Source: Photobacterium alginatilyticum (GTDB lineage: Bacteria; Pseudomonadota; Gammaproteobacteria; Enterobacterales; Vibrionaceae). Taken from it: DNA of 64,000 nucleotides. The notes beneath the pieces are model-generated. The model searched no databases. It was not told the DNA's origin and saw only the letters and a program-made list of their open reading frames with translations. The position numbers and the translations under genes are program-made. The DNA lies in assembly GCF_009910675.1 (NCBI RefSeq), contig NZ_RSEJ01000009.1:1-64000 (forward strand). Reading direction: 5' to 3'. This document shows, in pieces, positions 52,291-63,575 of this stretch. The stretch's first letter is position 1; the number at the start of each line of letters is the position of its first letter.

Positions 52291-55200
52291 TTACGACTGA
52301 AATTCCTCTTTCAATATATCAATCGAGGCGGTATACGTCTCCAGCAACTGTATAGACAACTGCTCTATCTCTTCCTCGCCTGCCGCTTTCTTACAAGCGA
52401 TTTCCAGTGCCTCGCAACCTTTACTAAGAGCAATCAGACCTATCGCGCCAGCAGAGCTTTTCAGACTATGTGCCGCGGATTCTAGCTCATTGGCTGTGCG
52501 AGCAGCTCGAATATCTTGACTAATGCTTGCCGAGCGTTCGAAGAACAGTGTAACCATCTCTCCGACCAACTCATCACCAAGTGTCTGCCTATCGACCTCT
52601 AATACAGACGGATCAAATAACACAGCGTGGCTTTCTAAAGGAGCAGCTGCAACATCGTTAGCCGTACGAACTTGATGATTACGACCATGGTAAACACTGG
52701 TGATAATAGCCTTCATCTGGTCAAACTGTACCGGTTTGCCAAGAAAACCATCTAAACCGGCTTCGAGATAGGATTCAATTTCCTGACGGAAGACATGAGC
52801 AGAAAAAGCGATAGTTGGGATTCGGCGATTGGCTTTCTTTCGAAGAACATGGGTCAACGTCACGCCATCCGTATCCGGAAGGTTGATATCCATCAAGATA
52901 AGATCGATATCATGATCATCAATAGCAGCCTCAGCCTCGGCCCCTGACATGGCAACTGTTACCTTATGCCCCAGCCTGTTCATAAACCCTTTAGCTACCA
53001 GAACATTGGTATCATTATCTTCAACAAGCAAGATTCTCAGAGGCGGAACGGACAGAGAAACTGTATCTACATCTGAATTCAACTCGCCTTCTGCAGCGAT
53101 ATTCATCGGAAATGTCAAAGTAAACCGGCTGCCTTTATCCGGTACGCTGGAAACAGTTAGCTCCCCGCCCAGCATCTGAGCAAATCGTCGGCTGATAGGC
53201 AAACCTAAACCGGTTCCTCGCTCCGACCGCGTCGCCTGCTCAAACGGCAAAAAGATCGTTTCGTGCTTGTCTTCGGGGATCCCTTTTCCGGTATCAGCCA
53301 CCTCGAAACAAAGTATCAGCTGATTTTCTGCCTGCTCCTTGGCTAGGTACACAGAAATATTAACCTGCCCTTGTTGGGTAAACTTAATAGCATTTCCGAC
53401 CAAATTGATAACGATCTGGATAATTTTATTGAAGTCACCGCAAATATGGTCTGGTACGTCGCCAGCGATTGCATAAGTTAATTCTATATTTTTTTCTTCC
53501 GCCCTTGCCTTAAAGATATTGATAACATTGGTCACTATCGAACTGGTAGAAAAGCAACTTTCATTGATATCAAAGTGACCTGCTTCGATCTTTGAATAGT
53601 CTAGAACGTTATTCAACACCCCCATCAGGATCTCTCCAGACGAGATAATCGTCTTGGTATATTGCTTCTGCTGGCTGTCAAGCAAGGTACCATCAAGGAG
53701 ATGGAGTGTTCCCATGATCCCATTCATTGGTGTTCGGATCTCATGACTCATATGAGCCAAAAACGTCGACTTAGTCTTGTTGGCCTCTTCTGCTTGCTCC
53801 CGTGCATTGGCATGCTTAATTACTTCACTATTTAAAGCATCATTGGCTTTTGTAAGCTGTTCAGTGCGCTCATCGACCAACTTTTGCAATTCGTTCTGAT
53901 GTTCTTGCAAAGCAAGGGCATTTTTTTTAAATACCGATATTGCATCAGCAAGGTGCCCGACATCTTCCCCTTCGCCGCGAGGGATATCGACAGATAAATC
54001 ACCAGCCGCAAGTTTCTTTATCGCTGCCGTCATCCTGCCAGAAGGCTCAAGAACATCATTGCGTTGCATTCCAGGGGCACCAATCGTGGCTTGATGTCCT
54101 GCAGGAAAAGCTACCACCGGTTCTGATTCAGAAAGAGGAATCATACTGTCCGTGATATTCGCGGAAGCTTGCGAGATTTCCAAGGTCATCGACTGAAGGT
54201 AGGCAATAAACTTGTTCACCGATTTACCAATATCCCCCAGCTCATCATGGGACGTGATCTCTATCCGTGATGATAAATCGGCCTCCCCGGTCGATAGCGT
54301 ATCGATACGCTCTTTTAGAATCACTAACCCTTTGACAATCTTATTTATCGACCAGGTCGCAACCAAAAGAGCGACCACCAGCAGAACTGCCGATGTCGCA
54401 ATACTTATATAGACCTTGTGGTTAAAAATATCTTCGGTGGCACTCGTCAGGCCATCCTGGATATTGGTAATATCGCTGGCATATGTGCCAGTGGCAATCG
54501 TCCACCCCCATTCCGGATACACATTCCGTGCATAAGCTATCTTGCTCTCGGTCTGTTTAGTGGTTGGATTCTCGTAGGCAATTTGGACAAAAGCCTCTGT
54601 TTGCCCTCGGATCGCATTGGCAATCTTTGTCGTCGTTGACGGAATCGTTGTCCCGATAATTTCCGACTTGGGGTGAGCCAAGATCTTGCCATTTTTGTCC
54701 TGAACCCAGAAATAGCCGTTTTGACCGTATTTTGACGCACTGATACTGTTTAGTGCAGCCTGAAGTTCATCTTTCCTAAGGGTACTAATGTACTCACCGG
54801 TAGCGATAACCAAATTTAAAGGTGCAAAATAAAATGAAGCGGTCAGTTTCTCTTCGACCTTGCGAGTTACCGGGTTCAAAAAATGATAGCTTGCAAAACC
54901 AATATCATTGGATCTGGCCTCAGCTACAATATCTCGCGCGTAGTAGACACCTTTTGAATCCGTTTTATTGATAGCGCTAGAGCCAATAATACTGGCCTTT
55001 ACCCCGTTTGCCTTATTCACCAGCGTGGTCGCATCATAGGCAAAAATATAGCGGCCATTATTCCAATGATACTCGTTGATAAACGCATGAATACTGGTTT
55101 CTGCCTCGGCAGCCGAACCGCTGTTACGATATATGCTTTCGATAGTATCTCTGAATGTCGAAATATCCGTTGCCAACTCGGCCCTGATACTTTCTAACTT

Positions 55201-55419
55201 TGAGTTTTCATAATAGTCAGAAAGTGACCGGGTAACAGTATCAACCTGTCCTTTCAAATGATCATTCAACAACAAAGCAACTTTATCACTAACATTACTT
55301 TGCTCAGCCTCAAGGACAGCCTTTTCGGTACTCATCAAGCTAGTAATGAAGAAATAACTCATTATGAGTAAAGATGCACACATGATGAGTGATAGCTTGG
55401 CTTTTATGGTCAGATTCAT
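52291..55419 (-). CDS. Hybrid sensor kinase with periplasmic Cache region (Cache-HAMP-HisKA-REC-Hpt)
   Basis: A 1042-residue membrane kinase. Domains in order: first span (about 8-28); a periplasmic region with two Cache-like parts, each showing F[AY]...P...ATG (ATGEYIS and ATGTYAS); second span near 345-370; two HAMP-like units; HisKA with His559 in HMSHEIRTP; HATPase with [10 protein letters not shown] and [10 protein letters not shown]; receiver with Asp844 in LMDINLP; Hpt with His984 in [10 protein letters not shown]. This is the TorS/ArcB-type phosphorelay layout. The ATG at 55419 lies four bases after the TorR-like gene. Cache domains usually sense small organic molecules. Confidence 0.87.
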   Translation of the reverse strand: MNLTIKAKLSLIMCASLLIMSYFFITSLMSTEKAVLEAEQSNVSDKVALLLNDHLKGQVDTVTRSLSDYYENSKLESIRAELATDISTFRDTIESIYRNSGSAAEAETSIHAFINEYHWNNGRYIFAYDATTLVNKANGVKASIIGSSAINKTDSKGVYYARDIVAEARSNDIGFASYHFLNPVTRKVEEKLTASFYFAPLNLVIATGEYISTLRKDELQAALNSISASKYGQNGYFWVQDKNGKILAHPKSEIIGTTIPSTTTKIANAIRGQTEAFVQIAYENPTTKQTESKIAYARNVYPEWGWTIATGTYASDITNIQDGLTSATEDIFNHKVYISIATSAVLLVVALLVATWSINKIVKGLVILKERIDTLSTGEADLSSRIEITSHDELGDIGKSVNKFIAYLQSMTLEISQASANITDSMIPLSESEPVVAFPAGHQATIGAPGMQRNDVLEPSGRMTAAIKKLAAGDLSVDIPRGEGEDVGHLADAISVFKKNALALQEHQNELQKLVDERTEQLTKANDALNSEVIKHANAREQAEEANKTKSTFLAHMSHEIRTPMNGIMGTLHLLDGTLLDSQQKQYTKTIISSGEILMGVLNNVLDYSKIEAGHFDINESCFSTSSIVTNVINIFKARAEEKNIELTYAIAGDVPDHICGDFNKIIQIVINLVGNAIKFTQQGQVNISVYLAKEQAENQLILCFEVADTGKGIPEDKHETIFLPFEQATRSERGTGLGLPISRRFAQMLGGELTVSSVPDKGSRFTLTFPMNIAAEGELNSDVDTVSLSVPPLRILLVEDNDTNVLVAKGFMNRLGHKVTVAMSGAEAEAAIDDHDIDLILMDINLPDTDGVTLTHVLRKKANRRIPTIAFSAHVFRQEIESYLEAGLDGFLGKPVQFDQMKAIITSVYHGRNHQVRTANDVAAAPLESHAVLFDPSVLEVDRQTLGDELVGEMVTLFFERSASISQDIRAARTANELESAAHSLKSSAGAIGLIALSKGCEALEIACKKAAGEEEIEQLSIQLLETYTASIDILKEEFQS

Positions 55420-55423
55420 CGAG

Positions 55424-56155
55424 CTACATAACTTCCGGTGCAAACAAATATCCCTCGCCATGTACCGTAATGAAGATCTTGGGGTTCTTAATGCTCTCTT
55501 CCATTTTGTTTCTTAACCTGCGAACGAGCACATCTATGGTACGATCACTGGGAGAATCAACCCGGTGTGATATCAAGTTAAGCAACCGGCCGCGACTTAG
55601 CACTCGACTAGGATGAGTAATAAACGCCACCAATAACTCATATTCCGCTTTGGTAAGCCTTATTGCCTCACTACCTTTCGATAACTGGCGCTGCGTAACG
55701 TCAAATTCAAAATCCATGAAACAAAAGCGGCTATCGTCTTTTTCCAGTTGCGACCAGGCTGCTTCTGCCTGTTGTAGCGCATCACGAGTGAGCTGGATCC
55801 GCCATAGCAAGTTCTTAGCCCGTACCAGCAACTCTCGTGGTTCGACAGGTTTGGTAACGTAATCATCTGCCCCCATCTCCAGACCCAAAATTCGGTCGAT
55901 GGGATCAGTCCTGCCCGTCACCATTATGATAGCGATATCGGACGTATTCCTTACCTCACGGGTTAGTTGGATCCCGTCTTCACCCGGCAGATTGAGATCC
56001 AGAAGGATTAGGTCAATTTTTTCGTTGCCCAGAACAGCCTTCATCGCAGCACCGTTTTCAGCCTCATAAACGGTATAGCCAGCCTGAAAAAAGTGACCTC
56101 GGAATTTCATTCTAACGATGGGATCATCTTCAACAATCAAGATCTTATAAGTCAT
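55424..56155 (-). CDS. TorR-like OmpR-family response regulator
   Basis: A 243-residue regulator starting [12 protein letters not shown]; the frame continues upstream through unlikely sequence that overlaps the divergent gene. The phospho-accepting Asp lies in [13 protein letters not shown]. The following [21 protein letters not shown], quoted to its first 20 residues, and [12 protein letters not shown] closely follow E. coli TorR. The C-terminal winged helix ends [15 protein letters not shown]. It is coupled to the Cache kinase downstream. No torCAD or TMAO-reductase genes are in the window, so its target may differ from TorR. Confidence 0.85.
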   Translation of the reverse strand: MTYKILIVEDDPIVRMKFRGHFFQAGYTVYEAENGAAMKAVLGNEKIDLILLDLNLPGEDGIQLTREVRNTSDIAIIMVTGRTDPIDRILGLEMGADDYVTKPVEPRELLVRAKNLLWRIQLTRDALQQAEAAWSQLEKDDSRFCFMDFEFDVTQRQLSKGSEAIRLTKAEYELLVAFITHPSRVLSRGRLLNLISHRVDSPSDRTIDVLVRRLRNKMEESIKNPKIFITVHGEGYLFAPEVM

Positions 56156-56383
56156 AGGTTCTCTATATACAGCCATACGTTGAAACTGGAGGAACAGCCC
56201 CCGCCCAAATTTATACCCAAATACTTTCTTATATTCTTGGCAAGAATAATAACACACTCGATTACTGCCTGTTGTAAGCAAATGCAATTGTTTACACTTA
56301 ACCACGATAGCAATATCTGTCAGGATATTTGCCTTCTTCATGGCGATACTAGCAAGCAATCAGAAGACGAACTGGAACATACC

Positions 56384-57268
56384 GTGAAAGCAACGATAGG
56401 CCATACATTGGAAGTGAATGAGAATTACCGGCAAAGAATCGATCAAGTCTGTAACTACATCTATGCGCACCTCGATGAGGAGTTAACTGTTGCCGAGCTC
56501 AGCAAAGTGGCACATTTCTCTAAATATCACTTCCATCGGCAGTTCTGCCATTACATGGGGATCAATGTATTCAAATTTGTCCAGCAACTGAGACTCAAAC
56601 GCGCAGCCTATCAACTGGTTTTCCATCATAAGACGCGCATTATTGATATTGCGCTTGATGCTAAATTTGAGTATCCGGAATCATTCGCTCGTGCCTTTAA
56701 AAAGGAGTTTGGCCAGTCGCCTTCTGAGTTCCGCAACCAACCTAATTGGTTGCACTGGAATCAACAGTATCATCACCGTGAAAGAGCATTGGAGAGACAC
56801 ATGAAGGTAGATATCATATTCTTCGAAGAAACTAACGTGGCCGTAAAAGAGCATCGTGCAGCGCCGGAACGCGTCAACGAATCGGCAAGCCAGTTTATTG
56901 AATGGCGCAAATCAACCGGGCTTTCACCGATTGCCAGCAGCAGAACCTTTGGCATCATCTATGACGATCCCAAGGTCACGGCCCCTGAGGATTTTCGCTT
57001 CGATATTTGTGGTGAAATCAAACAAGCGATCGGCACTACCACCCATGGGATTATAAATAAAACCCTTCCTGCCGGGCGATGCGCTGTTATCAGGCATCAT
57101 GGTTCACATGATGACCTGGACAGCAAAGTTCATTATCTCTATGGGCAATGGCTGCCTGAAAGTGATGAGGAGCTACGCGATTTCCCCTGTTTCTTTCATT
57201 ATTTGAACTTCTTCCCCGAAGTTGCGGAGCATGAATTAATCACAGATATCTACCTACCACTAAAATAA
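56384..57268 (+). CDS. AraC-family regulator with GyrI-like effector domain
   Basis: A protein of about 294 residues if started at GTG 56384; an ATG at 56282 is an alternative. The N-terminal AraC double helix-turn-helix has HLDEELTVAELSKVAHFSKY and DIALDAKFEYPESFARAFKKEFGQSP, named here by its core PESFARAFK. The C-terminal half (from about residue 130) is a GyrI-like small-molecule-binding domain with FDICGEIKQ and LPAGRCAVIRHHGSHDD. Relatives (Rob, SoxS-like, BmrR-type effectors) sense drugs or toxic compounds. It is divergent from the TorR-like gene and may share its promoter region. Confidence 0.8.
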   Translation: MKATIGHTLEVNENYRQRIDQVCNYIYAHLDEELTVAELSKVAHFSKYHFHRQFCHYMGINVFKFVQQLRLKRAAYQLVFHHKTRIIDIALDAKFEYPESFARAFKKEFGQSPSEFRNQPNWLHWNQQYHHRERALERHMKVDIIFFEETNVAVKEHRAAPERVNESASQFIEWRKSTGLSPIASSRTFGIIYDDPKVTAPEDFRFDICGEIKQAIGTTTHGIINKTLPAGRCAVIRHHGSHDDLDSKVHYLYGQWLPESDEELRDFPCFFHYLNFFPEVAEHELITDIYLPLK

Positions 57269-57387
57269 AAAATACTAGATAGAACGGCAATCGGCGTAAT
57301 GATTTAAGCATCTTCAGTTTGTATCATCAGCGCCGATACACTTCAAAAATACACATAAAAATATACGTCAGCATTTGGAGGCCAAGG

Positions 57388-58365
57388 ATGACGAGACTAC
57401 CTTATTCACGACTCTACTTTGCTCTGCTTGTTATATTGTTTTCAGCCATAAGCTCATATGCTGTTGCCAAGCAATCGCCTCATGATGGCCTTCATCTGGA
57501 AACAATCCATCATGACGGCCTACAACGAAGCTTCTACCTGCACCTGCCGCCGCAACACACATCTTCCGATCAATTTCCCTTGCTATTGGCCCTACATGGC
57601 GGAGGCAGAGCCGACGGTGACGAGCTTGCGGAGAGAACCGGATACAATAAACTCGCAGACCAAAAAGGTTTTATCGTTGCCTATCCCAATGGTATCGATG
57701 CACAGTGGAACGACGGTCGTGGTAAAACAGCCAGAAAATCTGACAAGATCATTCTCATTGACGATGTCGGCTTTCTCAGCGCACTGATCGAACATCTCAT
57801 AAATACCCACAATGTCGACCCGAGCAGAGTCTACATGACAGGCCTTTCCAATGGCGGCATGATGACACTGCGAATGGGCTGTGAAGCCAGCGATAAACTC
57901 ACTGCCATTGCTCCTGTCATTGCCAACATGCCAGCAAAGATAGCCAACACCTGCCGTCCAGACTCACCGCTACCAATGCTATTGATGAACGGAACCCAAG
58001 ATCCAATGGTGCCATGGCAAGGTGGTACTGTCCGTTTTATGCGTAAGGAAATGGGAGATGTGCTATCCACGGAAGAAACGTTGAAATTATGGAGAAAACT
58101 TAACCAATGCTCATCCATCCCCTCTGTTGAAATGCTGTCTGATACAGATAAGACAGATAGCTCAGTCGTCAGAGTCGTTAGCTATCAGTGCGCCAGCAAT
58201 CACGCTGACGTGATCTTGTATGCAATCGAAGGCGGCGGCCACAACTTTCCTGGCAGCAACACGCCAGACTTGCCTCGCCTCCTTGGCAACAAGAATAACG
58301 ATATTAACGGCCCTGAAGTGATAGTTTCTTTCTTTATGTCATTAAACGAACAAAGCCGCCACTGA
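57388..58365 (+). CDS. Secreted PHB-depolymerase/feruloyl-esterase-type hydrolase
   Basis: A 325-residue alpha/beta-hydrolase. The start at 57388 follows TTGGAGG, and a signal peptide covers about residues 1-28 (hydrophobic core ALLVILFSAISS, end AVA). The oxyanion region is LLALHGGGRADG, nucleophile in MTGLSNGGMM, acid in NGTQDPMVPW and base in GGGHNFPG. This is the esterase-PHB/LpqC group, which cuts short-chain polyesters, feruloyl or acetyl esters. Four cysteines may form disulfides. It is convergent with the chemoreceptor gene. The real substrate is unknown. Confidence 0.82.
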   Translation: MTRLPYSRLYFALLVILFSAISSYAVAKQSPHDGLHLETIHHDGLQRSFYLHLPPQHTSSDQFPLLLALHGGGRADGDELAERTGYNKLADQKGFIVAYPNGIDAQWNDGRGKTARKSDKIILIDDVGFLSALIEHLINTHNVDPSRVYMTGLSNGGMMTLRMGCEASDKLTAIAPVIANMPAKIANTCRPDSPLPMLLMNGTQDPMVPWQGGTVRFMRKEMGDVLSTEETLKLWRKLNQCSSIPSVEMLSDTDKTDSSVVRVVSYQCASNHADVILYAIEGGGHNFPGSNTPDLPRLLGNKNNDINGPEVIVSFFMSLNEQSRH

Positions 58366-58375
58366 CGTGACGGCT
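58354..58375. terminator. Weak hairpin between convergent esterase and chemoreceptor genes
   Basis: AGCCGCCAC pairs with GTGACGGCT, with one mismatch, around TGAC, overlapping the esterase stop and followed by CTGGGTTTA. It is a weak terminator candidate. Confidence 0.3.
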
Positions 58376-58409
58376 CTGGGTTTATCATTGCAGGTTGGTT
58401 GCTCAGTAA

Positions 58410-60323
58410 CTACTGAAGCTTAAACTGCTTCACAATAGCGACTAATTGTTCGTTGCTGCTGGCAAGGTTGTTGGTACTGTCCATGGTTTGAGTACCGTTA
58501 TCTGTCAGCTGGCTAACCATCTCCTGAATCGCCATCATATTACGGCTGATCTCCTCAGTCACCGTACTTTGCTGCTCGGCTGCTGTCGCAATCTGAATAC
58601 CGAGATCGTTAATTTCCACAACAGATGTCGCCATCGAATCAAGGCTCTCAGTCACATTCGACGTTGTATCCGCCGTTTGCTGACAGCTATTTTTCGTGAC
58701 ATCCATGGCTGCGACAACCGAACTTGCCCCGTTGCGCAAATTGCTCAGCATCTCGTTAATTTCAGAAGTACTCTGCTGCGTTCTTGCCGCCAATGCCCGT
58801 ACTTCATCAGCAACAACGGCAAAACCGCGTCCGTGCTCACCGGCACGTGCGGCTTCAATGGCAGCGTTAAGAGCCAACAAATTGGTCTGATCAGCAATTC
58901 CACCGATAACACCAAGAACAGAACCAATCTTCTGGGTATCTTCATTCATAGCCTGGATACTCAGCGCCATTGACTCGACTTCGTCAATCAAAGCCGCAAC
59001 GCTGCTCACCGCCCCATCAACCACACGCTTAGACTGCTCAGCCTCTTCACTGGTCTTCTGGGTAAACGACGCCGACTGAGACGCACTCTGAGAGACACTT
59101 TCAGCTGTTGAGCTCATCTCGTTAACGGCTGTGACGACCTGCTCGGTTTCTGAATAGTGCGCGGTAAGGACATTATTATTGAGTTCCGTTTGGGTTTTAA
59201 GCTGCTGGATCCCTTCTGAAATATGCTCGGTAGACTGAGAGACCTCCAGCATCATAGCCTGCAAGTTACTAATAAAGGTATTCACCGCTTCTGCAATCTG
59301 CCCTAAATCATCATTGGTATAAACATCAAGGCGACGGGTAAGATCGCCATTACCTTGTGAAAGCTCAACGATAGTCGATTTTAGATCCAGGATTGGACGA
59401 TAAATCCGATTCAGGACAACCATAATGATCGCAATCGCAAACACCAGCAATATTCCTGCTGTTGCCAACGAGGTATTCACTGCCTCATCAACCTCGGCGT
59501 GAGCGACAGACTGATCGATACCCACCAGAAGGTGCCAGCTGTTTTCTTCATCGAGAACAATCTCCTTAAAGTAAGCAATCTTGTCGACCCCTCCCAGACT
59601 ATAATCGAATATCCCCTGCTCTTTAGAGAGCATCTGGCGTTCGAGTTCTGCCAGTTCAGGAAAGTCTGAAAGTTTTGTCTTACCAGGAACATCCACCTCT
59701 CCCGTTGAAGCGACGGTTGTACCCTTATCGTCATACAACCCGGTCATCGCACCTGGGAAGGGAGACTCGTTGACGACTTCGCCCAGTAAATCCAAATCCA
59801 GATCTGCGAGCAAAACACCACGGAACTTATCTTCGTAAAAAAATGGTTCTGCAATACTGATCATCAACTTTCCAGAAGACGCTCCTTTATAGATACCAGT
59901 AACCACAGTACTCCGCTTTTGCTTAGCGGCTTTGTACCAGCCACGGACTCGGGGATCGTACAATGCCAGGCTACGCATGCCACTTTTGGCGCCGTAAGAG
60001 CGACCATCTTCAAAACCTACAACAAAATCTGAGGCCTTAGATACACTCGCAATTTGCTTCACCATTAAGGTAATTTGCAAGTCACTCCGATCGATAGCAA
60101 AATCGGGCGCGGTGGCAATGACACCGTCCTTAATGGTTTGGAACCAATCTGTGATTCTGTCTGACGAACTGTCAATTTTAAGCATTGAATATTCATCAAT
60201 GTTCCTCAGAATTGAGGATGACAGCTGCCGGTAGGATAAAAAGGACGAGATAGCCAACGAGGCTACCAACAACAAGACAGCGACCGATATGATTCGGCCT
60301 TTAAAGCTTGATAATATGTTCAC
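58410..60323 (-). CDS. Methyl-accepting chemotaxis protein with amino-acid-type dCache domain
   Basis: A 637-residue receptor starting at GTG. Span 1 is at about 12-30, a periplasmic dCache domain at 35-270, span 2 near 280-300, then HAMP and a signalling domain with the kinase-contact tip [20 protein letters not shown]. The dCache domain carries Tyr122, Arg127, Trp129, Tyr130 (in [10 protein letters not shown]), Tyr145 and Asp174, the residue pattern reported for dCache domains that bind the amino and carboxyl groups of amino acids. So it is probably an amino-acid chemoreceptor. No CheBRW pentapeptide is at the C-terminus (KQFKLQ). Confidence 0.88.
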   Translation of the reverse strand: MNILSSFKGRIISVAVLLLVASLAISSFLSYRQLSSSILRNIDEYSMLKIDSSSDRITDWFQTIKDGVIATAPDFAIDRSDLQITLMVKQIASVSKASDFVVGFEDGRSYGAKSGMRSLALYDPRVRGWYKAAKQKRSTVVTGIYKGASSGKLMISIAEPFFYEDKFRGVLLADLDLDLLGEVVNESPFPGAMTGLYDDKGTTVASTGEVDVPGKTKLSDFPELAELERQMLSKEQGIFDYSLGGVDKIAYFKEIVLDEENSWHLLVGIDQSVAHAEVDEAVNTSLATAGILLVFAIAIIMVVLNRIYRPILDLKSTIVELSQGNGDLTRRLDVYTNDDLGQIAEAVNTFISNLQAMMLEVSQSTEHISEGIQQLKTQTELNNNVLTAHYSETEQVVTAVNEMSSTAESVSQSASQSASFTQKTSEEAEQSKRVVDGAVSSVAALIDEVESMALSIQAMNEDTQKIGSVLGVIGGIADQTNLLALNAAIEAARAGEHGRGFAVVADEVRALAARTQQSTSEINEMLSNLRNGASSVVAAMDVTKNSCQQTADTTSNVTESLDSMATSVVEINDLGIQIATAAEQQSTVTEEISRNMMAIQEMVSQLTDNGTQTMDSTNNLASSNEQLVAIVKQFKLQ

Positions 60324-61288
60324 AATACATCCACTACTCTTCTAATTACGTCAAAAACAATTACTCAGGGTAATGATTGCATATGATTTCATTGATTAAT
60401 CGAGCATAAGTCACAAAAGCACCGACATGTATGTACAATATACGCAACAATATGCCACACGGGCATATCAAGCCGAAATAGTCACAATTAACAGTATTTC
60501 GCCGATAATATAGGTATAAGACTTCAAACTAGTCTCACTGGTTGCCAGTTATCCGCGTTTTTAATATTTATTGCCGACTGTATTTATACAGAAGGCTATT
60601 GGGGGTTATTCATCACAGTGAACACCACAATCAAGCTTGTTACCACCGACCAAAAAACAATCAGAAACGTTACATCTCATTGTAACAAAACAACAATTGA
60701 TAGATATATTTTCATGGTATGCAGCATGCTAAACAAAACATAATTTACTAACTGTCAATATAGAATAAAGGCACTAGGGTTTAAATTCTAAGTATTGAAA
60801 AATCATTTATTGAATTAAGATCACACTGGCGTTTTCTTTGGGAATGCTGCAACACAATACCCACCTCCTCAGACTCTCACGCAAAACGCACAAGATATTG
60901 ATAAACAAGCTAAAAACTCAAATAAAATCTTTTCAAGCACAAAATACAATCAAAATAGAGTTAATAAACTAATATATTTCAACGCTTTCAATTCATTTCG
61001 ATCGTCATTTTTTTGGCGATATCGATATTATTTAGCTGGCTTGAACGCCAATTAATTAACTAACGTTGTTCTTTCGCACAATATTAAAAAGACAATAAAA
61101 ACTTCTCTGTGATTTTATTATTCATCAGGATTATAATAATCAGGCACAACGACAAATGAATTAAATGGATTTCATATCAATATACATTAATTTTCAACTT
61201 TCTATTTTTCAGCAACTTATAAATTGACTTTTAGCTTGGGCATATTAAACCAAGCGAATACATGACGTGTATTAAAAGGGATATATCA
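60324..61288. other. 965-base AT-rich intergenic region
   Basis: The longest gene-free stretch of the window. It separates the leftward chemoreceptor gene from the rightward lipoprotein gene. It has an inverted repeat GTTACA-N6-TGTAAC at 60669-60686. No credible small frame with a ribosome-binding site was found before the lipoprotein gene. It is rich in A/T tracts and may bind H-NS-type silencers (inference). Confidence 0.45.
60669..60686. promoter_or_regulatory. Operator-like inverted repeat
   Basis: GTTACA-TCTCAT-TGTAAC, perfect 6-bp arms, lies about 345 bases upstream of the chemoreceptor start and 600 before the lipoprotein gene. It is too far from either for a confident assignment. Confidence 0.3.
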
Positions 61289-61432
61289 ATGAAATTATTA
61301 AAGCACTTGTTATGTTTAATTACATTAAGTTTTGTTCTAACTGCTTGTAATAGCGGCGGAGGAACTTCCAGTGAAACCGAACAAGCCGTTAGTGGTATCA
61401 GCACCCCTTCGACAGTCAGTGTCGTTAACTAA
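61289..61432 (+). CDS. Small 47-residue lipoprotein
   Basis: The chain begins MKLLKHLLCLITLSFVLTAC. The lipobox LTAC places the lipidated Cys at residue 20, leaving a mature peptide of only 28 residues (Gly- and Ser/Thr-rich, starting CNSGGGTSSE). AAAAGGG lies about 8 bases upstream of the ATG. The residue after Cys is Asn, not Asp, so Lol sorting to the outer membrane is expected. It is 24 bases before the large secreted-protein gene, likely in one operon, so the two products may act together. Function unknown. Confidence 0.75.
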   Translation: MKLLKHLLCLITLSFVLTACNSGGGTSSETEQAVSGISTPSTVSVVN

Positions 61433-61456
61433 CAATAATAATAAAAAGGACTTGAT

Positions 61457-63541
61457 ATGAACAAGATATCTTTAGCAGCGGCGATCACCAGCGCCCTCTT
61501 TTCAGCTTCCACTACTGCTAATTTCAGCGACACGGGCACTGACTACTCAAACACCATTGCTGACAGCTATGTCGGAGAGCAAGCCGCCGAGCCGCTTAAT
61601 ATGGCTAACATGCTGCTATGTATCATGAAAGCTACCGGTGCCGAGCATTTTGCCAATGCCGATTACCGGGCTTTGGTCGACTCAGCACAGTGTGAGCAAC
61701 GCCAGGATGACTCCAGCTCACAGGCCGCCAGTAAAATTTCCTACTCGGAAGTTGTAGTTAGCTCCAAGCGTGCCAACAGCAACAGCCCTCAGGAAGTTGA
61801 AGTATGGTTCCAGGACTCTGAAGAGCAAGATGGACAATACATTATCAACACCACGGTTTCGGCAGCCCCTGGCCCGAACAGCCCTTTTGGTGAGCTACAG
61901 TTTACCTTTAAACATGCGACAGGTGGCGACAAAGGTGACCTGAACATTAGTGTTCAGAACGGTCAGAACGTCATCAGCCTGATCAATACCTTCGAGGAAG
62001 GTAGTAACACCATTGAACAAGCTGCCATCGTACAAATTGACGATGCTCAGGGCAACAGCGGACGCGGCAAGACTCAAGGAATTGACTGGAGTCAGAGCCC
62101 GCCGGTACCTGTTGAATACAAACTGGCGTACAACGAAAACTTCTACTTTAAGCAAGTAGGCAGTAACCCGGAAGTTTGCCTAAGCCGCAACAACCCACGC
62201 GAAAACGTTCATAGCTATTCGCTGTTTAATCTTGCCACTGGTGCCCTGCTGGATATTAAAGCTGGATTCAATTTCGAATATATTTCCAATATCAATGGCC
62301 AGCCCCAGCACGGCTTTATCGGTGAATGGGGACTATGGACAGAAGAAGAACACCAGCCAGGCTATGTGTCTCCTACCACAATTACTGATGAAAACGGTGT
62401 TAGCTACAACGTAGTTACAGCACCTGGCAAACTCGTTCGCCAGACAAAAGGACAACGCGATCTAAAAGACGGGGAGGCTTTCGAATATTGGACCGGCAGC
62501 AATTCAGTAACCGTCTACTGGGTTGAGAGTGCGAGTCAGTTCCAGGCTGACAATGGCTCAGGCAGCCCGGACGGTGTTGACGCCGGTATTACGCAAAATA
62601 CTTACTTCTGGTCACCTCTACTGCGCCAAAACGTCAATTACCTAGGTAACGGCAGTGGCACACACCGAGTCGCTTACACAACCAGTGAAACTGTCCGCGC
62701 TAATGATGCCATCTTTAACAGCGGCTCGATTGGTTTAACCTGTTACGGCAGCTGTCCTCAAAGCAACATCAGCATGAATGATGCTATTAACTGGACCTTC
62801 ACTCAGGCCTACGAAGACCCCTCTTCAACAGGCATCGCCTATACCATCGATCCGGCGGATATGACACTTAAACTGTCAGGACAGCCTGTTAAACTGAACT
62901 TTACCCGTGCAGATCTTAGCAATGACCAAGACTTCTGGGGCGCGTCAAGCGGCGAATTTGTCCTTAGCTCTGATGCAAGTTCGGTAACCAGCTGGGATGA
63001 TCTTAATGGACAGAGCGTAGTTACCTATCGCTGGGAAATGGGGCTAGACAGCTGGAGCCAGCTAACCATGCTGCAAAATCAGACTGACCAGAGCTTCTAT
63101 GAGTTTGATAAAGCTATCAACTTTATTTATACCCACACCACAGCAAATGATCGCAATGGTGAATCCAGCAATAACAACACCCAGGTCATGCTTGAGTACC
63201 ACGGTCCGGGTAATTTACATGGCATTCCATGGAATCAGACTAATGGCCAGTGGGACGCACAATTCAGCATTACTGACGGTACTGAAGTTTATAGCGACAA
63301 CAACGGTAACCGTTACGTCCTGAAGGCTACCGGTATCGACAAACGCTTCTTGCCGGCAGCTGGTGGGGCCGCTGACTGTACTAACTCAGGGTTGGATCTA
63401 ACCGGCGCATCGCTGCTGACACTACCAGCGGCAGCAAATATACCCACTATCAGTACCACCTGGCAGGATAAAGACAACCTGACAGTTGCTGACGAGCCTT
63501 GGGTCGTCCATGGTGAAATCCAGTCAGCAGCCAATAAGTAA
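61457..63541 (+). CDS. Large exported protein of unrecognised family (694 residues)
   Basis: The ATG follows AAAAGGAC. The first 22 residues form a signal peptide (SLAAAITSALFSASTTA, then NFSD). The mature part is long, rich in Asn, Gln, Ser, Thr, aromatic residues and Gly, poor in Lys and likely beta-structured, with no membrane spans. Nine cysteines in all include a close pair in LTCYGSCPQ. Several WxxE/GxW patches (FIGEWGLWTEEEHQ) and a repeated style of SN/DN motifs suggest a secreted or surface protein, possibly calcium or polysaccharide binding. No known domain was recognised. The lipoprotein gene is directly upstream and a terminator directly downstream. Confidence 0.7.
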   Translation: MNKISLAAAITSALFSASTTANFSDTGTDYSNTIADSYVGEQAAEPLNMANMLLCIMKATGAEHFANADYRALVDSAQCEQRQDDSSSQAASKISYSEVVVSSKRANSNSPQEVEVWFQDSEEQDGQYIINTTVSAAPGPNSPFGELQFTFKHATGGDKGDLNISVQNGQNVISLINTFEEGSNTIEQAAIVQIDDAQGNSGRGKTQGIDWSQSPPVPVEYKLAYNENFYFKQVGSNPEVCLSRNNPRENVHSYSLFNLATGALLDIKAGFNFEYISNINGQPQHGFIGEWGLWTEEEHQPGYVSPTTITDENGVSYNVVTAPGKLVRQTKGQRDLKDGEAFEYWTGSNSVTVYWVESASQFQADNGSGSPDGVDAGITQNTYFWSPLLRQNVNYLGNGSGTHRVAYTTSETVRANDAIFNSGSIGLTCYGSCPQSNISMNDAINWTFTQAYEDPSSTGIAYTIDPADMTLKLSGQPVKLNFTRADLSNDQDFWGASSGEFVLSSDASSVTSWDDLNGQSVVTYRWEMGLDSWSQLTMLQNQTDQSFYEFDKAINFIYTHTTANDRNGESSNNNTQVMLEYHGPGNLHGIPWNQTNGQWDAQFSITDGTEVYSDNNGNRYVLKATGIDKRFLPAAGGAADCTNSGLDLTGASLLTLPAAANIPTISTTWQDKDNLTVADEPWVVHGEIQSAANK

Positions 63542-63575
63542 TATACGCTTGTAAATCAACAGCCGATAACTTGAT

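Noticed and set aside
58446..58973. 175-codon plus-strand frame opposite the chemoreceptor gene
   Set aside because: It mirrors the highly conserved signalling domain; the codon pattern belongs to the minus strand.
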